Assembly (NCBI GenBank): GCA_028274925.1
Contig: JAQCNR010000180.1
Location: 1-13,417, forward strand
DNA length: 13,417 nucleotides
Direction of reading: 5' to 3'
Source: Halovenus sp.
GTDB taxonomy: Archaea; Halobacteriota; Halobacteria; Halobacteriales; Haloarculaceae
Shown here: in pieces, positions 5,651 to 11,759 of the stretch
Numbering within the stretch: position 1 is the stretch's first letter
Layout of the letters: each line of letters starts with the position of its first letter
Notes under the pieces: model-generated
What the model was told of the DNA's origin: nothing
The model's input: the letters and a program-made list of their open reading frames with translations, nothing else
Database searches by the model: none
Program-made: the position numbers and the translations under genes

Positions 5651-6604
5651 TCAGTAGAACTGGTCGAGTCCGCTCTGGCGGCGCTGTCGCCCCGCAGGGT
5701 CAGGCTCCCACGAGGTGCGCTCGGCGCGGAGTCCATCGAGGTCGACATCCGGCGAGTCGGCAGGGTCGAAGCCGTCGCAGTCCTCGCCACAGTCTCGGGC
5801 CGGGTCGACGATTCGGTCGTGGTACGGACAGACCGGCAGCCCCGCCTCGTCGGGGTCGATTCGGGTACATGCCGGGAACTCGTAGCTTCGCCAGCCTTTG
5901 CCGTAGGCACGTTCGGCGATACGGCGGCGCTGGCGGCGAATCTCTCCGGGTTCGACAACCGCGATATCAGTCTGAGCGCTACAGCGGTCAAGTAATTCGA
6001 CTCCCGACTCTTCGACAGGGAGTTGCTCGGGTTCGCGAAGCACCTCGCGTTCGCCGGTTTCAGGGTCGAACCGCCAGATTCCCACCGCGTCGGGGATGCG
6101 ATTCCGGTGCGCGCCGGTGACGTAGGATTCTGTCGCCAGAATGACTTCGTCCAGCAGCGCGAGTTTCGTGTCCGTCAGCAGTTGGGTTTCGAGCTTTCCG
6201 GGTGTGCCAAGGTCAGGTTTGTTCTCGATGCCAATCAGGCGGTCCTGCCAGTCTGGATAGCGAGTTGTCTGGCGGACGTACTCCCGGCCCTGTCGGCGTT
6301 CGGACTCGAAGAAACCGCAGTCAATCGCCGCTTCGCGGACATCGTCGGCCCGGTCCGGGTGGCCATCGAACACCGCGGGCCAATACTGAGCGGTGCCCGG
6401 TCCGACGTCACTCTCGATGGCTGCAGGTGGAATCGTTTGCTCGGTAATCGCCTGTCGGTCTGCGAATTCGGGACCAGGTTCCACACAGACGATATCCATC
6501 ACCCGGCTGCCGTGGGGCGCGGTTCCGAGTTGGCGGCTCAGCACGCCCGAGCAGTCACGCTCGAGTTCAGCACACAGCGCCACCTCGAATCCGAACTCGT
6601 TCAC
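5651..6604 (-). CDS. DUF5787-like haloarchaeal protein; putative PD-(D/E)XK nuclease with C-terminal PIP box
   Basis: A 317-residue soluble protein, from memory close to the haloarchaeal family DUF5787 of unknown function. What I see: an N-terminal helix (NEFGFEVALCAELE); a strand with an Asp, VMDIVCVEP (D37); a second strand IGIENKPDLG (E127-x-K129); and a following helix KLETQLLTDTKLALL with Q141, then a strand DEVILATESY. D...ExK...Q is the layout of PD-(D/E)XK nucleases of the RecB/Cas4 type. Four cysteines follow (C246, C259, C272, C276), possibly a metal or Fe-S site. The protein ends QSGLDQFY, which fits the PCNA-interacting consensus Qxx(I/L/M)xx(F/Y)(F/Y). I infer a DNA-repair nuclease recruited by PCNA. 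I chose GTG 6604, giving MNEFGFE, over TTG 6631 because the extension looks non-family and a TTTTGCG box lies about 26 bases upstream. Confidence 0.72.
   Translation of the reverse strand: MNEFGFEVALCAELERDCSGVLSRQLGTAPHGSRVMDIVCVEPGPEFADRQAITEQTIPPAAIESDVGPGTAQYWPAVFDGHPDRADDVREAAIDCGFFESERRQGREYVRQTTRYPDWQDRLIGIENKPDLGTPGKLETQLLTDTKLALLDEVILATESYVTGAHRNRIPDAVGIWRFDPETGEREVLREPEQLPVEESGVELLDRCSAQTDIAVVEPGEIRRQRRRIAERAYGKGWRSYEFPACTRIDPDEAGLPVCPYHDRIVDPARDCGEDCDGFDPADSPDVDLDGLRAERTSWEPDPAGRQRRQSGLDQFY
5654..5677 (-). other. C-terminal PIP box (PCNA-interacting peptide) of the putative nuclease
   Basis: The last eight codons encode Q-S-G-L-D-Q-F-Y directly before the stop. Every anchor of the consensus Q-x-x-hydrophobic-x-x-aromatic-aromatic is present, preceded by basic residues (GRQRR). 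Archaeal PCNA clients such as FEN1, RNase HII and NucS carry such boxes at their extreme C-terminus. Confidence 0.65.
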
Positions 6605-6648
6605 GCGACTCGCTACGGTCCGCGAGCGCAAAACGGCTGTGTTCAGCG

Positions 6649-7332
6649 TTAGTTCTCGGTGGTCACGGTGACAGCGATATTCTGGCCCTCACCGCTGATT
6701 GCGGCGGCTTCGTCAGTCATGCTGTTGAGTTCGAACCCACCGGGTGCGACCGAGTCGCCGTCAACGGTAATCTCGATTGTCGTCCCGGGGTCGTCGGCGT
6801 CGTACGTCGTTCCGTTGTAGGTGAGTTCAGTACCGGCGTCGTTGACCGCGATGCCAAACGTGTCCAGCGCGTACCGCAGCGTCACATCCTGTGCGTGTTT
6901 GTGCCAGAGATAGCTGTCTCCACTCACTCGTTTCGTCCCCTCAGTGTGAAATGCGTCGTCAGCGAGTCTGAACTCGTCGGCGAGCAGGTCCAGCGATTCA
7001 CCTTCGATGGTGATCGTTATCTGTCCGTGTTCGTGGACAGAGCCGACTTGGCTTGGCTGTTCGATACCGTCTTGGCTGGGCTGGTCGCCGACATCGCCGC
7101 CAGTCGCGACGAGATAGCCAGTGAGCGCCACTGCGGCCAGCATAATCACACTCAATCCGGCGAGTCCAACCTTGGCGTTCGAGCTCATACCGTTGGCCGA
7201 GTCGCCCGAGAGCGCGTCATCGACGCGGCGCTGGTCGATGCGAGATATCTCACCCTCGTGTTCGTCGGCCAGATGACGGAGATAGGCGTCCTCGTCGGCA
7301 AATGACTCCCCACAGTAGTCACACTCAGACAT
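6649..7332 (-). CDS. C2H2 zinc-finger, single-span membrane protein with His-rich outer domain
   Basis: A 227-residue protein of three parts. Residues 1-28 are a C2H2-type finger (C4, C7, H20, H25 in CDYCGESFADEDAYLRHLADEH). After an acidic linker, residues 54-77 form one hydrophobic membrane helix (KVGLAGLSVIMLAAVALTGYLV). Residues 80-227 form an acidic domain predicted to lie outside the cell, with histidines H100, H102, H129, H144 and H146 (HEHGQ; DDAFHTEG; WHKHAQDVTLRYALD) and a beta-rich end (TTIEITVDGDSVAPGGFEL). I infer that the finger lies in the cytoplasm. The function is unknown; metal sensing or binding is plausible because the gene just upstream on the same strand is a ZIP-family transporter, but that is inference. 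Start is ATG 7332, with its own TATA box (TATTATTA) about 27 bases upstream (leaderless). Confidence 0.8.
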   Translation of the reverse strand: MSECDYCGESFADEDAYLRHLADEHEGEISRIDQRRVDDALSGDSANGMSSNAKVGLAGLSVIMLAAVALTGYLVATGGDVGDQPSQDGIEQPSQVGSVHEHGQITITIEGESLDLLADEFRLADDAFHTEGTKRVSGDSYLWHKHAQDVTLRYALDTFGIAVNDAGTELTYNGTTYDADDPGTTIEITVDGDSVAPGGFELNSMTDEAAAISGEGQNIAVTVTTEN

Positions 7333-7355
7333 TGGGCAGTAGTTATCTGTCGGCG

Positions 7356-7363
7356 TAATAATA
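7356..7363 (-). promoter_or_regulatory. TATA box of the zinc-finger membrane protein gene
   Basis: The minus strand reads TATTATTA centred about 27 bases upstream of the ATG at 7332. It lies in the 81-base gap behind the ZIP transporter gene, so the two genes need not share one transcript. Confidence 0.65.
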
Positions 7364-7413
7364 CCTGTCGCACAAGCGCCGCATTCCGGGTGGTTCGTGG
7401 CACCTACCGCAAA

Positions 7414-8133
7414 CTACAGCATATCGAGCAGGAATATCGAGAGGAAACCGACGAAAAACAGCGTCGTCGAGACTGGCGTCTCGGGGACTTTCTGGGCCTT
7501 GACCAACAGCTCCTCCGTCACGAGATACAGCAGCGCAGCCGCGCCGAACGCTAACACGACAGCGATGGCTGCACCACTGAGCCCGCCAAGGGCGAGCACA
7601 CCAACCGTGACACCGGTCGTCAACAGCAGTCCGAACGCCGCTGGTACGGCAAGTTTACGAGCCGTGCCCATCTCTGTCGGCAGCGCAACGACGCCGGCAA
7701 CGCCCAGAAACAGCACTTCGATAGCCAGCGCAATTGCGATTATCACGCCGGTGTCCGGCTCTGCGACGAAGGCAACGCCAATCAGGATGCCGTCGATCAC
7801 CATGTCGATACCGACGGTGATGAGTAGTCCCGCAGCACCTGCGTACTGACCGCCAACGCCGCGTTTCTCGATACGTTTGCTGAGTTCGTGGACGCCGAGC
7901 ATCGCCGCGACGCCGACAGCGAACCCGACCACAACGACTTCTGGTGTCTCCTCGTGGAGGTCTGGCAATAACTCGGCTGCGACCGCCGCGGTAACGACAC
8001 CAGCCGCAAAGTGTTGGATGTTACTCTCCATCTGTGGGCCCGGCGCTCTGTAGACCGCCACAATTCCGCCGATCAGTGCTGTCACGACCGCGAGCATCGT
8101 ATACGACAACGCCTGCACGAGAACTGTAGTCAT
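7414..8133 (-). CDS. ZIP family metal transporter-like membrane protein
   Basis: A 239-residue protein with about eight hydrophobic segments and short loops, the ZIP (ZupT/GufA) layout. ZIP hallmarks: HFAAGVVTAAVAAELLPD (41-58) matches the TM2 pattern H-x3-G-x8-ELxP; GIDMVIDGILIGVAF (108-122) matches TM4; AIALAIEVLFLG (133-144) matches TM5; and LLYLVTEELLVKA (201-213) matches the TM7 glutamate region. The usual metal-site histidines are changed: TM4 HNxxEG reads DMVIDG (D110, D114) and the TM5 HE pair reads I-E (E139). ZIP proteins move zinc, iron or other divalent ions into the cytoplasm; these changes may alter selectivity. The start is ATG 8133; a GTG two codons upstream (8139) is also possible. 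The zinc-finger membrane protein lies downstream on the same strand. Confidence 0.82.
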   Translation of the reverse strand: MTTVLVQALSYTMLAVVTALIGGIVAVYRAPGPQMESNIQHFAAGVVTAAVAAELLPDLHEETPEVVVVGFAVGVAAMLGVHELSKRIEKRGVGGQYAGAAGLLITVGIDMVIDGILIGVAFVAEPDTGVIIAIALAIEVLFLGVAGVVALPTEMGTARKLAVPAAFGLLLTTGVTVGVLALGGLSGAAIAVVLAFGAAALLYLVTEELLVKAQKVPETPVSTTLFFVGFLSIFLLDML

Positions 8134-8194
8134 CTGCACCGGTCTTTGAACGAACTGACAATGAAACCCCGTGTTCTGTGTGGCGTGGGACCAG

Positions 8195-8200
8195 TATTAT
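8195..8200 (+). promoter_or_regulatory. TATA box of the iron-ADH-family gene
   Basis: TATTAT is centred 27 bases before the ATG at 8225, giving a leaderless transcript and supporting this start over the in-frame start at 8171. Confidence 0.6.
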
Positions 8201-8224
8201 CTCCCGCCCGCTCCAGATGACAGT

Positions 8225-9433
8225 ATGGACGAACGGAGCTACCGCTTCGAGTACGACCCCGGGACGATCAGGCAGGGCCGCAACTGTGTCGGGTCGTTGA
8301 GCGGTGACCTCGCTCGACTCGACTGTGAGCGCGCGATGGTCGTCTGCGGCCGGACTGTCGGGTCGACAGCGGCGGTCATGGACCCGATTACTGACGGACT
8401 GGGCAACCGGTTGGCCGGCGTCTTCGACGAGACGACACCCGACAAACGACTGGAAACAGTGTTCGCGGGAGCACGGCGTGCCGACGAACTCGACGCCGAC
8501 GCCATCGTCGCTATTGGCGGCGGAAGTAGCCTCGACGTTGCGAAAGGAATCAGCGCCGTCGCCGCCAACGACGACAACGAGGAGACCATCGCCGAACAGT
8601 TCGGGGCCGGCGGACTGGTGCCGGTACCCAACGGCGAGTTGCTCCCAATCGTTGCTATCCCGACGACGCTTGCGGGTGCGGACCTCTCAATTCTTGGCGG
8701 CATTACTGCCAGCCCCTCCTCTGGACTGGTCGACGAGCCAGTCGGCGGCGGCATCATGGACCCACGGCTGATGCCCGAACTGCTCTGTTACGACCACGCG
8801 CTGCTAGAAACAACCCCCCGGGAAATTCTGCAAGCCTCAGCAATGAACGGCTTCGACAAGGGCATCGAGTCGCTGTACGCTGCTAACGGAACGCCGGTCA
8901 CCGACGCCGCCGCCGTGCGTGGACTGTCGTTACTATGGGACGCCCTGCCGACGCTCTCGGACGAGCGAGAGTCGTGGGACAGTTCGGATATTCTCGAAGG
9001 TATCATTCTCGTCCAGTACGGCATCTCCCAGCCCAGCGGAACGACGCTGTCGCTGATTCACGCCTTCGGCCACGGGCTGACCGCCCACAGCGACATCCAG
9101 CAGGGCGCGGCCCACGCAATTGTCGCGCCGAAAGCACTCGCGTATCTCTTCGAGCACGCCGACGGCCGCCGTGAGTTGCTCGCCGACGCGTTCGACATCG
9201 ATACCGACGACCACAGCCACGACGAACTCGCGGACGCAATCGTCTCGGAAGTCGAGGCTGTCCGGGACGCACTGGAGTTGCCCACACGACTTCGCGGTGT
9301 CGAGGACATCCAGCGCGAGGATTTGGAGGCCATCGCGGAGACGACGATGCACGATTCGCTGATGGGGAACTGTCCGCCTGACCTCGACCCGAGCGAGGAA
9401 GCGTTGATTGGCGTCCTCGAATCTGCGTGGTAA
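8225..9433 (+). CDS. Iron-containing alcohol dehydrogenase family protein lacking most metal ligands
   Basis: A 402-residue type III dehydrogenase-fold protein. The nucleotide-binding half is intact (AIGGGSSLDVAKG, 96-108; AIPTTLAGADLS, 144-155). In FucO-type enzymes the metal is held by Asp and His in the segment G-M-D-A-L-T-H-A-I-E and by two His fourteen residues apart. Here the first segment reads A-M-N-G-F-D-K-G-I-E (206-215), so Asp becomes N208 and His becomes K212. In the second, IHAFGHGL keeps H279 and H283, but the distal His is Q293. Three of four ligands therefore appear lost, and Fe- or Zn-dependent alcohol oxidation is doubtful. D211 or K212 might support other chemistry. Length is normal. 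Start is ATG 8225, with a TATA box 27 bases upstream. The stop is one base before the next gene, so the two are co-transcribed. Confidence 0.85.
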   Translation: MDERSYRFEYDPGTIRQGRNCVGSLSGDLARLDCERAMVVCGRTVGSTAAVMDPITDGLGNRLAGVFDETTPDKRLETVFAGARRADELDADAIVAIGGGSSLDVAKGISAVAANDDNEETIAEQFGAGGLVPVPNGELLPIVAIPTTLAGADLSILGGITASPSSGLVDEPVGGGIMDPRLMPELLCYDHALLETTPREILQASAMNGFDKGIESLYAANGTPVTDAAAVRGLSLLWDALPTLSDERESWDSSDILEGIILVQYGISQPSGTTLSLIHAFGHGLTAHSDIQQGAAHAIVAPKALAYLFEHADGRRELLADAFDIDTDDHSHDELADAIVSEVEAVRDALELPTRLRGVEDIQREDLEAIAETTMHDSLMGNCPPDLDPSEEALIGVLESAW

Positions 9434-9434
9434 G

Positions 9435-10508
9435 ATGACCGAGTACGTCTGCTCTGACTGCGGACAGCGCCACGAGCCGGGTGTTGCTCGCTGGCGCTGT
9501 GACTGTGGTGCGCCGCTGGAGTTCGTCAACGCTCCAACGGGAGCGTTGCCAGAAATCGACCGTGACCGCGGGATTTGGGCCTTCGAGGACTTGCTCGCGG
9601 TCAACCAGCACGTCACCCTCGGCGAAGGGTGGACGCCGCTGGTCGACGCACCCAAGCGAGATGTCGAGTACAAGCTAGACTGGCTGTTTCCGACCGGGAG
9701 TTTCAAGTACCGCGGCGCGGCGACGACCATCTCACACGCCTGCGAACTCGGCGTTGACCGAGTCGTCGAGGATTCCTCCGGAAATGCGGGCGCGGCAATC
9801 GCCACCTACGCCGCTCGCGCTGGCTTGGAAGCAAAAATCTTCGTCCCGGCCGACGCCAAGCCCGGGAAACTCCGGGCAATCGAACGGACCGGCGCAACTG
9901 TTCGGACAGTCGAAGGTGACCGCGAAGCCGTGACGGACGCCTGTCTCGACGCCGTCGAAGCTGGCGACGCGTGGTACGCCAGCCACGCGTGGAATCCCGC
10001 CTTCTTCGAGGGCACCTCGACCCTTGCGTACGAACTCGCCGTGCAGCGCGACTGGTCCGCACCCGACGCCGTCGTCACGCCGCTGGGCCACGGGACGCTC
10101 TTTCTGGGCGCGTACCGCGGATTCAAGCGATTGGCGACGGCGGGCTACATCGACGAAATACCACGGCTGTACGGAGTGCAGGCCGCCGGCGCTGCGCCGG
10201 TAGTGGCCCAGCGACACGGTGAGGCCGCGGGAGCAGGTGCCAATAGCCTCGCCGACGGAATTCAGATTACTGCGCCGGCACAGGAGGCGGCGATTCACGA
10301 GGCAATCGAGCAGAGCGGCGGGGACGCACTCGCAGTCGACGCCGACACCACGCAGGCAGAGTACGACCGTCTGCACAGACACGGGCTGTACACCGAACCA
10401 ACGTGTGCAGTCGCGCCTGCCGCGATGGACGAACTCCGCGCTCGGGGCACAGTCGCTCCCGACGACGATGTCGTCGTCGCGCTGACGGGCAGCGGGCTGA
10501 AAACCTGA
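9435..10508 (+). CDS. Threonine-synthase-like PLP enzyme (fold type II) with N-terminal zinc ribbon
   Basis: A 357-residue protein. Residues 1-26 are a zinc ribbon (C6, C9, C22, C24), usual in archaeal threonine synthases. The PLP-binding lysine is K91 in TGSFKYRGA, the cofactor-ring loop is SSGNAGAA (114-121), PLGHGTLFLGAYRGFK fits the PLP phosphate-binding loop, and LTGSGLKT ends the protein as in threonine synthases. Standard threonine synthase converts O-phosphohomoserine to threonine and reads GSFKDRG; here the Asp is Tyr, so it may be a divergent paralogue with another amino-acid substrate. It starts at ATG 9435, one base after the stop of the iron-ADH-family gene, a tight operon implying linked function. 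Its stop directly abuts that of the convergent winged-helix gene. Confidence 0.85.
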   Translation: MTEYVCSDCGQRHEPGVARWRCDCGAPLEFVNAPTGALPEIDRDRGIWAFEDLLAVNQHVTLGEGWTPLVDAPKRDVEYKLDWLFPTGSFKYRGAATTISHACELGVDRVVEDSSGNAGAAIATYAARAGLEAKIFVPADAKPGKLRAIERTGATVRTVEGDREAVTDACLDAVEAGDAWYASHAWNPAFFEGTSTLAYELAVQRDWSAPDAVVTPLGHGTLFLGAYRGFKRLATAGYIDEIPRLYGVQAAGAAPVVAQRHGEAAGAGANSLADGIQITAPAQEAAIHEAIEQSGGDALAVDADTTQAEYDRLHRHGLYTEPTCAVAPAAMDELRARGTVAPDDDVVVALTGSGLKT

Positions 10509-10937
10509 TTACTCCTGGACTGTGGCGAGGGCAGTCGTCGCCTCGTCGGTGGTCTCGTACCCCCGCTCACCGGTGACGGTCGTTTCGACGATGAGGCCGG
10601 CAGCCTGCAGTTCGGCAAGCAGGCCGTGCAGGTCGCTCTCGCAGAAGTCGTACGCCGAGAGCAGTTGACGGACAGCCATCGGCCCCTCTGTGTCGAGTTC
10701 GAGTAGCAGCGCGAGCGAGCGGTCATCGTGGACGGCCGTGACGAGTGTCTGGAGTTCTTCGGGCACACCGGCGAGAATCGTCTCGACAGTCGAGGCTTCC
10801 TCGACAGGTTCGAGGCGGTCGTTGGGGAGGTGGGTCCGCTCGCCGGTGTCAACGTTGCGGACGAGGCTGGACTCACCGGAGCGTTTCAACAGGAGATAGC
10901 GCTGGCCGGTGTCGTCCTCGACTGGCTGACGGCTCAC
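10509..10937 (-). CDS. Haloarchaeal winged-helix protein (putative DNA-binding)
   Basis: A 142-residue protein. The N-terminal part (10-45) is a small beta segment, YLLLKRSGESSLVRNVDTGE, resembling a short recognition or dimer domain. The C-terminal part (about 58-140) has helices and a wing of a winged helix: PMAVRQLLSAYDFCESDLHGLLAELQAAGLIVETTVTGERGYETTDEA, where residues near 97-112 would be the recognition helix and VTGERGYETT the wing. I recall similar haloarchaeal proteins of unknown function. It likely regulates something nearby, but no target can be read. The GTG start (10937-10935) overlaps the stop codon of the upstream gene by 4 bases (GTGA), indicating translational coupling. It is convergent with the threonine-synthase-like gene, with no spacer. 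Confidence 0.75.
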   Translation of the reverse strand: MSRQPVEDDTGQRYLLLKRSGESSLVRNVDTGERTHLPNDRLEPVEEASTVETILAGVPEELQTLVTAVHDDRSLALLLELDTEGPMAVRQLLSAYDFCESDLHGLLAELQAAGLIVETTVTGERGYETTDEATTALATVQE

Positions 10938-11431
10938 GGGTCACCACCCGCAGCCTGGTCGGGGTTCGACCGTCCGGAGTCGGTAGGCTCAGTTGGCTGG
11001 TCGCCATCAGCGTCGCTGTCGGGCTGGACAGGGTCAAAACCCTCGTCGTCGATGCGAGCCTTGCTCTGGCGGTACTGGTAGACGCCGTAAGAGATGAGGA
11101 CGGCACCGGCGGCGAGCAGTTGCCAGCCAAGCGACGGGCGATCACCGAGCGTGACGAAAAGCGCGCCGAGGGTAAGCGTCAGCAGCGTGAGTTTGACGAC
11201 GACAACGAGTTTCCAGAACAGCGTTCGCAACTCCGGGTCGACGTCGCTGTACTCAACGTCAGTCGGGTTGTCTGGGGACGGTGCTTCGGGAACCGACGGC
11301 GACGTGTCGAAGGTGCCCTCCTCATAGGAGGCCCCGGGGTCGGAGGTATCGAACTGGTCCGCACCGTACTCCGTCTCGGACTCCTCAGGCTCGAAAACGT
11401 CGTCCGGGTCGCCGTCGAACGGGTCGCTCAC
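10934..11431 (-). CDS. Acidic two-helix membrane protein, coupled to the winged-helix gene
   Basis: A 165-residue protein. Residues 1-66 are low-complexity and very acidic (Asp, Glu, Ser, Pro). Two membrane helices follow at about 73-95 (WKLVVVVKLTLLTLTLGALFV) and 101-119 (LGWQLLAAGAVLISYGVYQ). Residues 125-165 form another acidic disordered tail. This hairpin topology puts both tails on the same side, probably inside. I do not know its function. Start is GTG 11431, with an AT-rich box (ATTTTGC) about 26 bases upstream; the stop overlaps the start of the winged-helix gene, so both are expressed together. A membrane anchor for, or partner of, the winged-helix protein is one possibility (inference). 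Confidence 0.7.
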   Translation of the reverse strand: MSDPFDGDPDDVFEPEESETEYGADQFDTSDPGASYEEGTFDTSPSVPEAPSPDNPTDVEYSDVDPELRTLFWKLVVVVKLTLLTLTLGALFVTLGDRPSLGWQLLAAGAVLISYGVYQYRQSKARIDDEGFDPVQPDSDADGDQPTEPTDSGRSNPDQAAGGDP

Positions 11432-11470
11432 GGCTTTCGGTAGTGACTCAACAGCAAAATCCGTTCGGAT

Positions 11471-11650
11471 TCACTGCATCTCCGCGAGTTCGACCGCAGT
11501 CGTCGACTGCAGCCACGCCAGCGGTTGCTCTGTGTCGTAGAGAACGACCCCGTCAGCAGTCTCGTAGGCCCCGGTTGCGTCGAGTGCGTCGCCCGCGGCC
11601 GTGCTCTCGCCCGCCGATACCCCTGCCGTCGCGTCGGGTCGCTCGCTCAT
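11471..11650 (-). CDS. 59-residue small acidic protein (DUF7331-like)
   Basis: A complete ATG-to-TGA frame of 60 codons on the minus strand. The protein starts MSERPDATAGVSAGESTA and ends TAVELAEMQ, with an N-terminal disordered half and a C-terminal half GAYETADGVVLYDTEQPLAWLQST (27-50) that looks like a small folded beta/aromatic element. I recall the segment Y-E-T-x-D-G-x-V-x-Y-D-x-x-x-P-x-A-W-x-x-S as that of a haloarchaeal family of very small proteins (DUF7331; memory only). Support: acidic composition and third-base GC bias like its neighbours, and a good TATA box about 29 bases upstream of ATG 11650. It precedes the acidic membrane protein by 39 bases on the same strand. No function known. 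Confidence 0.75.
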   Translation of the reverse strand: MSERPDATAGVSAGESTAAGDALDATGAYETADGVVLYDTEQPLAWLQSTTAVELAEMQ

Positions 11651-11674
11651 ACATCATATTGGCATGAGACAGCA

Positions 11675-11683
11675 TAACATATA
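11675..11683 (-). promoter_or_regulatory. TATA box of the 59-residue protein gene
   Basis: The minus strand reads TATATGTTA centred about 29 bases before ATG 11650, inside an AT-rich stretch that stands out from the surrounding GC-rich DNA. It predicts a leaderless or near-leaderless transcript and may drive the three-gene minus-strand set down to 10509. Confidence 0.65.
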
Positions 11684-11759
11684 CTTTCCGCCCGTGGCAA
11701 GTATCAACAGTCGCTGCAACATTGCCCCTATTTTTGCGTAAGTTCGCTCGGAGAACGCG

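Noticed and set aside
5614..5991. N-terminal extension of the M20 peptidase frame up to 5991 (567 residues)
   Set aside because: It overlaps the DUF5787-like gene in another frame, is Ser/Thr/Arg-rich like a shadow frame, and the TATA-like box plus family alignment support ATG 5613.
4981..6120. 379-residue plus-strand open frame opposite the M20 and DUF5787-like genes
   Set aside because: Its sequence has no family motifs, becomes Arg/Gly-rich in the second half, and is opposite two well-supported genes; it is a shadow caused by GC-rich third positions.
8933..9805. Long minus-strand frames opposite the iron-ADH and threonine-synthase-like genes
   Set aside because: They oppose two genes with clear motifs and show shadow-type composition without recognisable domains.
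11729..11735. AT-rich CTATTTT on the plus strand as a promoter for a plus-strand gene
   Set aside because: No credible plus-strand coding frame follows; it could be a terminator-like tract or chance, and I cannot support a feature.
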